A stretch of DNA of 64,000 nucleotides from Phascolarctobacterium faecium DSM 14760 (GTDB lineage Bacteria; Bacillota; Negativicutes; Acidaminococcales; Acidaminococcaceae): positions 62,001 through 126,000 of the forward strand of contig NZ_QLTS01000004.1 of the NCBI RefSeq assembly GCF_003269275.1, written 5' to 3'. A program made the position numbers and the translations under genes. Shown here in pieces: positions 18,714 through 26,661 of the stretch (the first letter of the stretch is position 1; each line of letters begins with the position of its first letter). The notes beneath the pieces are model-generated. The model made no database searches and was not told the origin of the DNA. It worked only from the letters and a program-made list of their open reading frames with translations.

Positions 18714-19364
18714 ATGCTCAAAACCCCAGATTGGGCTGCAGGAGCCGAATATCTGCGTGAACATGCGCCTGAGCTGATCCCATTGATCGATAGGTTTCCT
18801 GTGTGTGAATTGAAACCTGAGCCAAAGGAGAAGTATTTCGGGACATTAGTTACAGGTATTGTTTCACAGCAGTTACCACCTGATGTCAGTCTGCAATTAC
18901 TGGAAAAACTAGGAAAATTTTTAGGAAATCCACTGCAGCCACAGGCGGTAGTGGAAGTTTCCATTGAAGCCTTGTGCGAACAGGGACTGGTAAAACAGAA
19001 AGCCGAATATTTGAAAAGTTTTGCTGAAGCAGCTGTTGCAGGTCAGGTAACTATAGAAAAATTTTCTGAAATGACTGATGCTGAAATAACTAAGCAGCTT
19101 GTCCAAATTCGCGGTTTAGGGCAGTGGACTATTGAAATGTTTTTATTGCTTGCCTTGTGCAGAACTGATGTCATTCCTTCGGCTGACTTTATCTTTAAGA
19201 AAGAATTAAAACTTCTTATGGGATTAAGTGATATTCCCAAGCGTGGGCAAATTTCTAAAATAACCGAGCATTGGCGTCCATGGCGTTCTTTAGGTGTATG
19301 GTATTTATGGCAGTTTGCTGCTGAAAAAGAGCAGGAAGAAAAAGTTGTTAAAAAGAAAAATTAA
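18714..19364 (+). CDS. DNA-3-methyladenine glycosylase, AlkA-like (HhH-GPD superfamily)
   Basis: Removes alkylated bases such as 3-methyladenine to start base-excision repair. The 216-residue protein has the HhH-GPD fold: a helix-hairpin-helix at about residues 129-147 (IRGLGQWTIEMFLL) and the aspartate expected to be catalytic at about residue 158 (PSADF). YFGTLVTGIVSQQL near residue 41 is also typical. It lacks the N-terminal domain of E. coli AlkA and so resembles the shorter Firmicute enzymes. RBS AAGGAGG; it has its own promoter and terminator. Confidence 0.85.
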   Translation: MLKTPDWAAGAEYLREHAPELIPLIDRFPVCELKPEPKEKYFGTLVTGIVSQQLPPDVSLQLLEKLGKFLGNPLQPQAVVEVSIEALCEQGLVKQKAEYLKSFAEAAVAGQVTIEKFSEMTDAEITKQLVQIRGLGQWTIEMFLLLALCRTDVIPSADFIFKKELKLLMGLSDIPKRGQISKITEHWRPWRSLGVWYLWQFAAEKEQEEKVVKKKN

Positions 19365-19385
19365 AAGACCGCAATGCGGTCTTTT
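19363..19385 (+). terminator. Terminator of the glycosylase gene
   Basis: A perfect ten-base stem (AAAAGACCGC with its complement) around AAT followed by T residues; the left arm overlaps the stop codon. Confidence 0.8.
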
Positions 19386-19481
19386 TGTTTTTTATGATTG
19401 TAAACTGTTTGTGAGAACAAAGATATTTCAAAAGAAAATGATATAATGAATAAAGATATAGATAGAAAAGGAGGTTATAAT

Positions 19482-20264
19482 ATGCTGGACAAAAAGGTTT
19501 TGCTCCAAATAACTCTTATACTATGCTTAGTCACTTTTGTCAGTGATGTTTTTGCCGAACCGATAAGTAAAAAGCTTTCTAAAAATGAAGAATTATATCC
19601 ACAGGGATGGTCTGTCGGCGATCAGGTAAAGTTTAAGAAAAATACTGTGGTTATGATCAATGATTCAGGTGCCGTTATAAGCGGAACTCTAGCAAATGAT
19701 ACATTTTTACGACCACAGGGTTGGCAGCGTATTATCAATGATTATTATTTTATTTCAGCGTATACGAACGGAGGAAATTTTTTCCCTCGTCACTATCGTT
19801 ATTGGAATAACAGTAATCTATATAGCATTGCTTTACCAAGTTATGGGCACGTTCGTTACAAAGGCGGAACTGCGGTTTCTTTCAGTGCAGAAGGGACAGT
19901 AACCAGTGGAACTGTGGCCAATGACATTACAATCGGTATAGGTGATAATCAATATGGCTTTGTGACTTTAAAAAGCGATAGTATTGTGGGTTTTTATGAT
20001 GATGGTGCTGTAAAAATGGGTACTTTGGCAGAAGATACTAAACTGCGCCCTATTGGCTGGCAGAATAATGCCGTAGACTTGGATAATGCAGGGTTTGTTG
20101 AATTTAAAGCTAAAACTGAAATTAATTTTAGTATCGATGGGTATGTTTTGAAAGGAAGTCCTAAAAAAGCTTTGATTTGGAAAAATAATGGTATTGACAG
20201 CACTTTTCGAGCAGATGAGGCAGTTGAATTCACAGAGCAGGGCGCGGCAAGTGCTGCAGAATAA
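19482..20264 (+). CDS. Secreted repeat protein of unknown function
   Basis: I place the start at ATG 19482 because AAAGGAGGT lies at 19467-19475; an upstream in-frame ATG at 19446 lacks an RBS. The 260-residue product begins with a signal peptide (cleavage probably after VFA, residue 25). The mature part has a degenerate internal repeat: residues ~59-82 and ~172-195 both read as D-GAV--GTLA-DT-LRP-GWQ, with weaker copies at ~136-150 and ~218-234. The pattern suggests a beta-rich solenoid or MORN-like structure in the periplasm or on the outer membrane. I do not know a function. It is the first gene of the accessory block and is separate from the riboswitch transcript that follows. Confidence 0.6.
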   Translation: MLDKKVLLQITLILCLVTFVSDVFAEPISKKLSKNEELYPQGWSVGDQVKFKKNTVVMINDSGAVISGTLANDTFLRPQGWQRIINDYYFISAYTNGGNFFPRHYRYWNNSNLYSIALPSYGHVRYKGGTAVSFSAEGTVTSGTVANDITIGIGDNQYGFVTLKSDSIVGFYDDGAVKMGTLAEDTKLRPIGWQNNAVDLDNAGFVEFKAKTEINFSIDGYVLKGSPKKALIWKNNGIDSTFRADEAVEFTEQGAASAAE

Positions 20265-20307
20265 ATATTGTTAATAATGTTTATTGCAGATTATTATCAA
20301 TAAGTAG

Positions 20308-20336
20308 TTGCAAGCGCATAAAGAATATGGTAGAAT
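20308..20336 (+). promoter_or_regulatory. Promoter of the riboswitch-TonB transcript, with a Fur-box-like site upstream
   Basis: TTGCAA (20308-20313), 17-base spacer, TAGAAT (20331-20336). Just upstream, TGCAGATTATTATCA (20285-20299) matches 11 of 14 defined positions of the 7-1-7 Fur consensus, so iron control in addition to cobalamin control is possible but unproven. Confidence 0.5.
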
Positions 20337-20383
20337 TATAAACGATTTAAGATGTATTATTAAATTAAAATTGAATATTGTAG

Positions 20384-20553
20384 AAAATTGGTGCCAGAGA
20401 TTATAAAATTTCAGCGGCTTAATAGGGAATCCGGTAAAATCCGGAGCTGTCCCGCAACTGTAATGTGGAGCACTGTAATGCGAAACCATTGGACTAGTGT
20501 CTGAGAAGGAATTGCAGTGCGATGAAACAGAGCCAGGAGACCTGCCAGTTTTT
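20384..20553 (+). promoter_or_regulatory. Cobalamin (B12) riboswitch
   Basis: An adenosylcobalamin-type aptamer that normally turns off the gene downstream when cobalamin is plentiful. The conserved parts are clear: an AATAGGGAATCCGGT segment near 20421, the CCGGAGCTGTCCCGCAACTGTAA block ending near 20463, and the 3' core GAGCCAGGAGACCTGCC at 20530-20546. P1 can form between AAAATTGG (20384-20391) and CCAGTTTT (20545-20552). It lies on the same transcript as the TonB-dependent receptor at 20786. Confidence 0.93.
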
Positions 20554-20585
20554 TAATAATCCTTTTATGACTTGCGATGTACGGG

Positions 20586-20740
20586 TCGGATACATGAATC
20601 GCAGTGTCGTTATTATCAGTTTGGTGTGGTTAGCCGAATGATATTTGCGACGCTTTGTTTTTCATCATGTATCCGAAAGTCTATTTGGTCAACTGGGGAA
20701 ATGGCGCAGACTATATGCTTTCGAATATGGTCTGCGTTTT
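20586..20740 (+). terminator. Expression platform: inverted repeat plus probable terminator
   Basis: Between the aptamer and the receptor gene there is a perfect 12-base inverted repeat (TCGGATACATGA at 20586-20597 and its complement at 20665-20676) and then a 12-base hairpin with one G-U pair (20705-20716 with 20725-20736) followed by TTTT. The last hairpin looks like the regulated terminator. The 12-base repeat makes a second large stem-loop whose role is unclear. No gene is supported in 20265-20785. Confidence 0.5.
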
Positions 20741-20785
20741 ATGTTGTCCCGACATTTTACATCGTGCAGGAAAGGAATGGAGCAA

Positions 20786-22759
20786 ATGAAGAAGATTATT
20801 TTGGAGAAGAGTACTTTATTAACGCTGTTAGTCACCAGTGGTGTATTTATGGGGGGGACGTGCGTTTTTGCAGAAGAGCCTGTAGAGAGATTTACTTTAG
20901 GTGAGTTTGTAGTTACGGCAAGCCGTGTAGCAACTAATAAGTCTGATACTCCTGCTAATATCAGCGTTATTACAAAAGAAAGTATTGCTGATAATAATTA
21001 CAGCGATGCCGCTGAAGCTATCAGTAAAATTCCCGGGGTCAATGTTCTTGGCAGCGGAGCAAAAGGTACAAGTATGGGACAGGACAAAATTTTGATTAAT
21101 GGAGACGAGCGCGTTTTAATACTTGTCGACGGACGGCGCGTTAATTTAGGAAGTAGCGGTAATTACAGTGCAGATTGGCTTCCGCCTGTCAATGCTATTG
21201 AACGAATAGAAGTATTGAAGGGTGCAGGTTCAGCTTTATATGGTACAGATGCCGTTGGCGGCGTTATAAATATTATTACAAAAAAAGGCAGTGAGTTGGA
21301 GAGCCATGTTACTGTCCGTGCTGCTTCCGGCTCATGGAATACCGAGCAGTACGGTATTACTGCTGGTGGTGCAACTGAAAACGGTTTGGGGATATTTGTC
21401 AGTGCCAGTAAAGATCGTCGCGGCAACTATAGCTATAAGGATATTGACGGCGATGTTAAAACTATGCCAAACTCCGGTTTTAATACAGATGGTGTCAACC
21501 TGAAACTGGATCAGCAGATTGGGAAGGACAACCGCATTACCATGCAGTTTGAACACTTGAATACTGAAGGCGGAGCTCCTTTTGGTTATTATGGTATTAC
21601 AACCACAGATAAGCATAAAAGATTGAATAATAATCTTTCTATGCGTTATGATTGGAAAGAAAGTACTGATAATAGCGGTTATATGCAGATATATAGAAAT
21701 CACCATCATGCACAATTTTTAAGTCCTGATAAAGATAATAAATCAGACTTTATTGATAGTACATGGGGTGTTGATTTGCAGCAAAGCTTTAAATTGAGCG
21801 AAAAGAATAATTTAATTACGGGTATAAGTTATTATAAAACTGAAGTGAATAATGATGTAATGTTTGACGGAAAAAAAGAAATAGATAATCAAGCTATATT
21901 TCTCGAAGATCGCTGGAAGTTTGCAGATTCTTGGCAGTTGAATACAGGATTGCGTTTTGATCATCACAGTACATATGGAAGTGAACTGACTCCGCGTATA
22001 TCTTTGAATAAAAAACTTAATGAAGATACCAATGTTTATTTATCGTGGGGCAAAGTTTTTAAGGCACCAACAGTACAAGATTTATATTGGAAACAAAATA
22101 TGCCTTATGAATATAATGGTGTATGGTATGACAGTTGGACGTTAGGAAATCCTGATTTAAAACCAGAAAAAGGTAATGTTTGGACACTTGGAACCAATAC
22201 TAAAATAAGTGAAAAGACAAATTTTACTGCCAGTGTTTTTTATAGTGATATTAAAGATGCCATTGCGTGGAAAGGCAATAGTAATGGTGCATATCAGGCG
22301 TTTAATGTTGCTAAGGAAAAGCGCAGAGGTATGGAATTAAGTATAAACCATTATTTTAACGATAATTTATCGGGGTATTTGTCGTATACCTATGCAAAAT
22401 CTGAGCGTAATGATGGATATGGATGTGTAAATTACGATAATATAAAGCCAAATATTTATAGAGCTGGTATAAAATATAAAAATGAAAAGCTGATTTTAAA
22501 CATGGATTTGAATGTTGTTAATGGGCAAGTACTGATGTACACTAATGGTTATGATTCTTATGGATATGCTGATAAATCCTATTTTACTTTAGATTTAGGA
22601 GCTCAGTATAAAATCAATAAGGATGCGAAAGTTTTTATTAAAGGATATAATTTAACTAATGCCCGTTATCAGGAATATGGTGGTAAATATAGTAATGGTG
22701 AGGCAAAATATCCGATGCCATCACGCAGTTTTATTGTGGGTATGGAGTACAATTTTTAA
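20786..22759 (+). CDS. TonB-dependent outer-membrane receptor, BtuB/CirA type
   Basis: Energised outer-membrane transporter for a scarce ligand. The start ATG 20786 has AAAGGA nine bases upstream and gives a signal peptide ending VFA-EEP; ATG 20777 is an alternative. The 657-residue product has the TonB box region (FVVTASR), the plug domain (INGDERVLILVDGRRVN, GSALYGTDAVGGVINIITKKG near residue 150) and a ~22-strand barrel ending in aromatic YNF. The B12 riboswitch upstream suggests a corrinoid or related tetrapyrrole as ligand. Its stop overlaps the next gene by one base. The gene looks AT-richer than the pyr operon (by eye). Confidence 0.9.
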   Translation: MKKIILEKSTLLTLLVTSGVFMGGTCVFAEEPVERFTLGEFVVTASRVATNKSDTPANISVITKESIADNNYSDAAEAISKIPGVNVLGSGAKGTSMGQDKILINGDERVLILVDGRRVNLGSSGNYSADWLPPVNAIERIEVLKGAGSALYGTDAVGGVINIITKKGSELESHVTVRAASGSWNTEQYGITAGGATENGLGIFVSASKDRRGNYSYKDIDGDVKTMPNSGFNTDGVNLKLDQQIGKDNRITMQFEHLNTEGGAPFGYYGITTTDKHKRLNNNLSMRYDWKESTDNSGYMQIYRNHHHAQFLSPDKDNKSDFIDSTWGVDLQQSFKLSEKNNLITGISYYKTEVNNDVMFDGKKEIDNQAIFLEDRWKFADSWQLNTGLRFDHHSTYGSELTPRISLNKKLNEDTNVYLSWGKVFKAPTVQDLYWKQNMPYEYNGVWYDSWTLGNPDLKPEKGNVWTLGTNTKISEKTNFTASVFYSDIKDAIAWKGNSNGAYQAFNVAKEKRRGMELSINHYFNDNLSGYLSYTYAKSERNDGYGCVNYDNIKPNIYRAGIKYKNEKLILNMDLNVVNGQVLMYTNGYDSYGYADKSYFTLDLGAQYKINKDAKVFIKGYNLTNARYQEYGGKYSNGEAKYPMPSRSFIVGMEYNF

Positions 22760-23721
22760 TGAAACAGTTATTTAATTATTGTTCATTGCCAATGTATGAA
22801 GCCGATTTGTCCGATGTTCAGCAAAATCTGCAGAGCTTTCTTAAAGAGTTTGAATTATCTGGTATTGAGCAAAGGGTATATCAACCTTTAGGGCAGGTGC
22901 CATACAAGGATCTGACGCTAGGAGTACATTTAAATTATTGGCCGGAATGGATGAGTTTTTTTTGCGGCAATCAAAAGTTGCTTAGGCAAAGCTTTAATAG
23001 TGAACAGCAGTTAAAAGATTATTATGGCGGTGCAGCGAATGCAGAAGAATGGCTTAATGTCATAAAAAGCAACTTGCAGGCTGCATTATCAGTACATCCG
23101 GAATATTTGGTATGGCATGTTTCCAATGCCGGAAATGAAGAAGTTTTTACTTTTGATTTCAAATATAATGATGAACAGATATTAAATGCAACAGCAGCTG
23201 TATTTAATAGTGTTTGCCATATTATTCCAGATAATGTCATCGTACTTTTTGAGAATTTATGGTGGCCGGGGCTGAAACTTTTAGAGCCGGGACTGGTAGA
23301 AAAATTTTTCTCGTTATTAAAAACAAAGAACGTTGGAATTATGCTCGATACAGGACATTTAATGAGCACAAACATGTATTTAACTGACGAACTGGCTGGC
23401 ATCGCTTATATATGTCAAGTATTGGATAAATTAGGAGATCTAAAGCATCTGATCAAGGGTGTGCATTTAAGCTGCTCACTTTCAGGAGAGTATCAGCAGC
23501 AGTTTGCCAAAGTGGTGCCGCCGAAAATCGATTTTGCAGCATTGCTGATGCATATCGCAAAAATAGATCGACATATGCCCTTTAGCGATACTGGAGTGTC
23601 TGAGATTTTAGAAAAGGTACAGCCGCAATATTTAGTTCATGAATTATTTTATGACAGTTTGTCAGATATGAGCGTCAAGTTATCTCAACAACAAAAAGCC
23701 TGTGGTGTTAGGAGCAGATGA
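22759..23721 (+). CDS. TIM-barrel protein of the xylose-isomerase-like / sugar phosphate epimerase superfamily
   Basis: A 320-residue cytosolic protein without a signal peptide. Its fold is inferred from metal-site-like motifs: GVHLNYWPEW near residue 55, VWHVSN near 118, LFENLWWPG with Glu165, IMLDTGHLM with Asp197/His200, GVHLS near 234 and VHELFYD near the C-terminus. These match the Glu/Asp/His/Glu pattern of AP-endonuclease-2-type barrels. The substrate is unknown. It is translationally coupled (TAATG) to a riboswitch-controlled receptor and precedes a BtuF-like lipoprotein, so it probably acts on the imported ligand or a linked metabolite. Confidence 0.7.
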   Translation: MKQLFNYCSLPMYEADLSDVQQNLQSFLKEFELSGIEQRVYQPLGQVPYKDLTLGVHLNYWPEWMSFFCGNQKLLRQSFNSEQQLKDYYGGAANAEEWLNVIKSNLQAALSVHPEYLVWHVSNAGNEEVFTFDFKYNDEQILNATAAVFNSVCHIIPDNVIVLFENLWWPGLKLLEPGLVEKFFSLLKTKNVGIMLDTGHLMSTNMYLTDELAGIAYICQVLDKLGDLKHLIKGVHLSCSLSGEYQQQFAKVVPPKIDFAALLMHIAKIDRHMPFSDTGVSEILEKVQPQYLVHELFYDSLSDMSVKLSQQQKACGVRSR

Positions 23722-23722
23722 G

Positions 23723-24676
23723 ATGAAAATATTTTTTAAAAATATGATGACATTGCTGGCGTGTTTGATGTTTTTAGTGTGCAGCGGTTGCGGCATTAAA
23801 GCAGAAAGTGATAAAAACAAGGTTGCTTACAGTGTAACTGATGTTACTGGTACGGTGATCGAGTTTTCAGAGAAACCTAAAAGAATAGTTTCAATGGGAA
23901 TAGGCAGTGATGAAATATTGCTGGAGTTAGTTGAGCCGGAACGCATTGCTGCACTTACTTATCTGGCTGACGATGCTGGTATTTCATCGGTCAGTGTTAA
24001 AGCTCAGGTAATTAAAGGCAGAGTGCAGCGTAATAATCTGGAAGCAATTTTATCTTATGCTCCTGATCTTGTGGTAGTACCTGATTGGGATGGGATAGAC
24101 TTTGTTGGTCAGCTTCGGTCTGCCGGAATAAAAGTTTATGTTCATAAGACACCTAATACAATGCAGGAAATCAAGGCTAATATTGCTGAGCTTGCTGCTG
24201 CTGTCGGAGAAGATGAGCAGGGATACCTATTGCAGCAGCAAATGGATGAACGATTGTCTGCAATTTGGTCTAAAGTCGGAAAAATAAAACCAGAACAGAG
24301 AAAAAAGATTGTGGCACTGTCTTTTATGGGGCCAATGGGTATCAAGGGTTCATCTTTTGATGATATGTGCCATTATGCAAATATTATTAATGCTGTTGAG
24401 AATCTTGATATTCCTAGAAATGCTGCTTTTTCAGAAGAACAGATGCTTTTATTGGATCCAGATATTATTTTGGTGCCAAGCTGGGATTACAGTGGCACAA
24501 AAAATACTGGTGAATTTCAACGTCAGATTATGACTAATGAAGCATATCAGGGGATTAAGGCTATTCGTAATCATCAAGTTGTTCAAGTTCACGATAGGTA
24601 TTTGTACAGTACTTCTCAATACGCTGTTAATGCTGTAGAGGAATTGGCTGCTGTTAGTTATCCGGAGCTATATTAG
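23723..24676 (+). CDS. BtuF/FepB-like substrate-binding lipoprotein
   Basis: Periplasmic binding protein of an iron-siderophore/cobalamin ABC importer. ATG 23723 has GGAG at 23711-23714 and gives 317 residues. An N-terminal hydrophobic segment ends in SGCG, consistent with a lipoprotein. The mature part has the class III features: DVTGTVIEFSEKPKRIVS near residue 43, an N-lobe ending in PDLVVVPDWDG, a long linking helix and a C-lobe with PDIILVPSWD. It is the third gene of the riboswitch transcript. A second binding protein of the same fold is in the next operon, which carries the only permease and ATPase. Confidence 0.85.
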   Translation: MKIFFKNMMTLLACLMFLVCSGCGIKAESDKNKVAYSVTDVTGTVIEFSEKPKRIVSMGIGSDEILLELVEPERIAALTYLADDAGISSVSVKAQVIKGRVQRNNLEAILSYAPDLVVVPDWDGIDFVGQLRSAGIKVYVHKTPNTMQEIKANIAELAAAVGEDEQGYLLQQQMDERLSAIWSKVGKIKPEQRKKIVALSFMGPMGIKGSSFDDMCHYANIINAVENLDIPRNAAFSEEQMLLLDPDIILVPSWDYSGTKNTGEFQRQIMTNEAYQGIKAIRNHQVVQVHDRYLYSTSQYAVNAVEELAAVSYPELY

Positions 24677-24735
24677 GAGGCTTAAATAATGTCCGGTCGA
24701 TGTGAGAATTTATACATTGATCGGGCATTTTTGTA

Positions 24736-24801
24736 TTGACACTAAAGTTAAAGAGTGTTAAAATGCAATAGAGTTAGCTACAGCTAACTCTATTGCATTT
24801 T
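24736..24801 (+). promoter_or_regulatory. Strong promoter overlapped by a perfect 20+20 palindrome (operator or leader hairpin)
   Basis: TTGACA (24736-24741), 17-base spacer and TAAAAT (24759-24764) form a near-ideal promoter. A perfect inverted repeat, 24760-24779 with 24782-24801, covers the -10 box and the expected start site. Its core GTTAGCTACAGCTAAC is nearly identical to the site at 31039-31054 and resembles DtxR/IdeR-type operators. Because T-rich sequence follows, it could also act as an intrinsic terminator for the preceding gene. It lies 95 bases before the NifH-like gene. Confidence 0.6.
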
Positions 24802-24895
24802 ATTTTATGAATAAAGTTGTTTATATTGATTTAAATATAGAATGTTTTTGGTTGAAAACAGTGAGCTATTTATTTTTAAGGGAGGCAGTTTATTG

Positions 24896-25666
24896 ATGAG
24901 AAAAATTGCGATTTATGGCAAGGGCGGTATTGGCAAGTCTACTACTACTTCAAATTTATCGGCGGCATTGGCGCTTAAAGGTTATAAAGTAATGCAGGTA
25001 GGTTGTGACCCTAAGTCTGATTCAACTAAGAATTTGATGAAGGGGATGCGTATTCCTACTGTTTTAGAACAGCTTAAAGAAAAGGGGGAAGCTTTAGAAT
25101 TAAAAGATATTGTTTTTGAAGGCTTTGGTGGCGTCCTGTGTGTAGAAGCAGGAGGTCCTACACCTGGTATAGGCTGTGCAGGGCGCGGTATTATTTCAGC
25201 TTTTGAAAAGCTGGAGGAGTTGAAGGCTTTTGAAATCTATAAGCCGGATATCGTCATCTATGACGTGCTCGGCGACGTTGTTTGCGGCGGTTTTGCAATG
25301 CCTATCAGGGGTGGTTATGCCAGAGAAGTGTTTATTGTTTCTTCAGGAGAGATGATGGCGCTTTATGCGGCTAATAATATTGCTCAGGCGATCAAAAACT
25401 TTGGACGCAGGGGTTATGCTCGCTTGAAAGGCATTATTTTGAACGCTAAAAATATTGAGAATGAACAGGAACTGGTGGCCAAGACTGCCGCTGAGATTGA
25501 AACCGAGGTCGTAATGTATGTTCCACGTTCGGGAGATATACAAACAGCTGAAAATCAGGGCGGTACGGTTAGCGAATTTGTACAGGCTTCGCCGATGGTC
25601 AAGATCTATCAGGAGTTGGCTGATAAAGTTTTAGAAATGAGTGAAGATACTAAGGGGGATGAATAA
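24896..25666 (+). CDS. NifH/BchL/CfbC-like nitrogenase-type reductase ATPase
   Basis: Homodimeric iron-sulfur ATPase that would deliver low-potential electrons to the NifDK-like partner. Start ATG 24896 follows GGGAGG. The 256-residue protein has the P-loop GKGGIGKST (residues 8-16), switch [12 protein letters not shown] (35-45), and both bridging [4Fe-4S] cysteines: Cys94 in PGIGCAGRG and Cys130 in [26 protein letters not shown] near residue 151 is family-typical. It is shorter than NifH (~290), closer to CfbC. First gene of an operon with ABC-importer genes and NifD/NifK-like genes. No nifB, nifE or nifN is nearby, so a role in nitrogen fixation is unlikely. Confidence 0.9.
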   Translation: MRKIAIYGKGGIGKSTTTSNLSAALALKGYKVMQVGCDPKSDSTKNLMKGMRIPTVLEQLKEKGEALELKDIVFEGFGGVLCVEAGGPTPGIGCAGRGIISAFEKLEELKAFEIYKPDIVIYDVLGDVVCGGFAMPIRGGYAREVFIVSSGEMMALYAANNIAQAIKNFGRRGYARLKGIILNAKNIENEQELVAKTAAEIETEVVMYVPRSGDIQTAENQGGTVSEFVQASPMVKIYQELADKVLEMSEDTKGDE

Positions 25667-26661
25667 TGAAAAATAAATTGTTGCTGTTGGCAGTAGTCGT
25701 TATAGTAGGTGCGCTTTTGTATTATTGCTTTAATACAGGCAATAAAAGTGAAGATGTGTCGGCTGCTGCCGGTGAAACTTATAAACTTGAGTATACACCT
25801 ACGCTGCAGGCTTATGGTTTTACTGAACCGGTTATTTTAAAAGCAAAGCCTCAGCGAGTCGTATCTTTAGTGCATACTCCGGTTTTGGCACTGTATGAGA
25901 TGGGTATTAAACAGGTTGCTGTGCCCCAGGCGGCGATGCTGGAATGGCCTGCAGATTTGGTGAAGGATGCAAAGCTGCTGAATGTGTCGATGAATTCTAA
26001 TTTTGATATCGAATCAGTTATTGCTTTGGAACCAGATCTGGTGATAGTAGGTTATCAGTCTAAGGATACTTATGGGAAAATTCTGGATCGTGAAAAAATA
26101 CCTGTTTATTATGTTGATGCCGGGCATGTTGTATCTTATGAGTCGATCAAGGAATTGACTGACGTACTGATCAAAGCCTTTGGTCAACATAATGCAGGTG
26201 CTGAAGCTATTACGGACAGGTTCAACAAATTGGAAGCCAGAATGGCCGAAAAAAGACAGGAAAATAAAGGGCAAAAAGTTATGGTGCTGCAATCAGCCCC
26301 GCCGCGTCATTATATACAGGGTAAAGATGGGACTTTAGGCAGTATGCTGGATATGCTGGGGTACGAAAATGTGTATCAGAACAATAAGATGGTATTGATT
26401 GATCTGGAGCAGGCTTTATCTTACGAACCGGATTTACTGTTTTGTGTAGGCGGTTCTAAAACTGCGGCAGAGCATCAGCAGGTAATGGAAGAGGATTTTG
26501 CCAAAAACCCTGAATACTGGAACAATATTAAGGCGATACGCGAACATGAGGTTATTTATCTGCCGATAAAATATGTTGCGACAGCCGGGATCAATGTTAT
26601 TGATAATATAAATGAATTGATCGATATTATTGATGCGAAGAAGCTGAAACAAAATGGGTAA
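25666..26661 (+). CDS. Membrane-anchored BtuF/FhuD-like substrate-binding protein
   Basis: Second periplasmic binding protein of the cluster. The 331-residue product has one N-terminal membrane segment (residues ~4-21) ending in LLYYC, which is not a clean lipobox, so it may be a membrane anchor rather than a lipoprotein. The binding-protein fold shows in KAKPQRVVSLVHTPVLALYEMG near residue 64, LEPDLVIVGYQS near 123 and YEPDLLFCVGGSK near 248. Its ATG overlaps the stop of the NifH-like gene by one base and its own end overlaps the permease by eight bases, so the reductase and importer are co-translated. Confidence 0.85.
   Translation: MKNKLLLLAVVVIVGALLYYCFNTGNKSEDVSAAAGETYKLEYTPTLQAYGFTEPVILKAKPQRVVSLVHTPVLALYEMGIKQVAVPQAAMLEWPADLVKDAKLLNVSMNSNFDIESVIALEPDLVIVGYQSKDTYGKILDREKIPVYYVDAGHVVSYESIKELTDVLIKAFGQHNAGAEAITDRFNKLEARMAEKRQENKGQKVMVLQSAPPRHYIQGKDGTLGSMLDMLGYENVYQNNKMVLIDLEQALSYEPDLLFCVGGSKTAAEHQQVMEEDFAKNPEYWNNIKAIREHEVIYLPIKYVATAGINVIDNINELIDIIDAKKLKQNG

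Noticed and set aside
20572-20904. 110-residue open frame between the riboswitch and the TonB receptor
   Set aside because: No RBS, overlaps the receptor's signal-peptide region in another frame and crosses the putative terminator hairpin.
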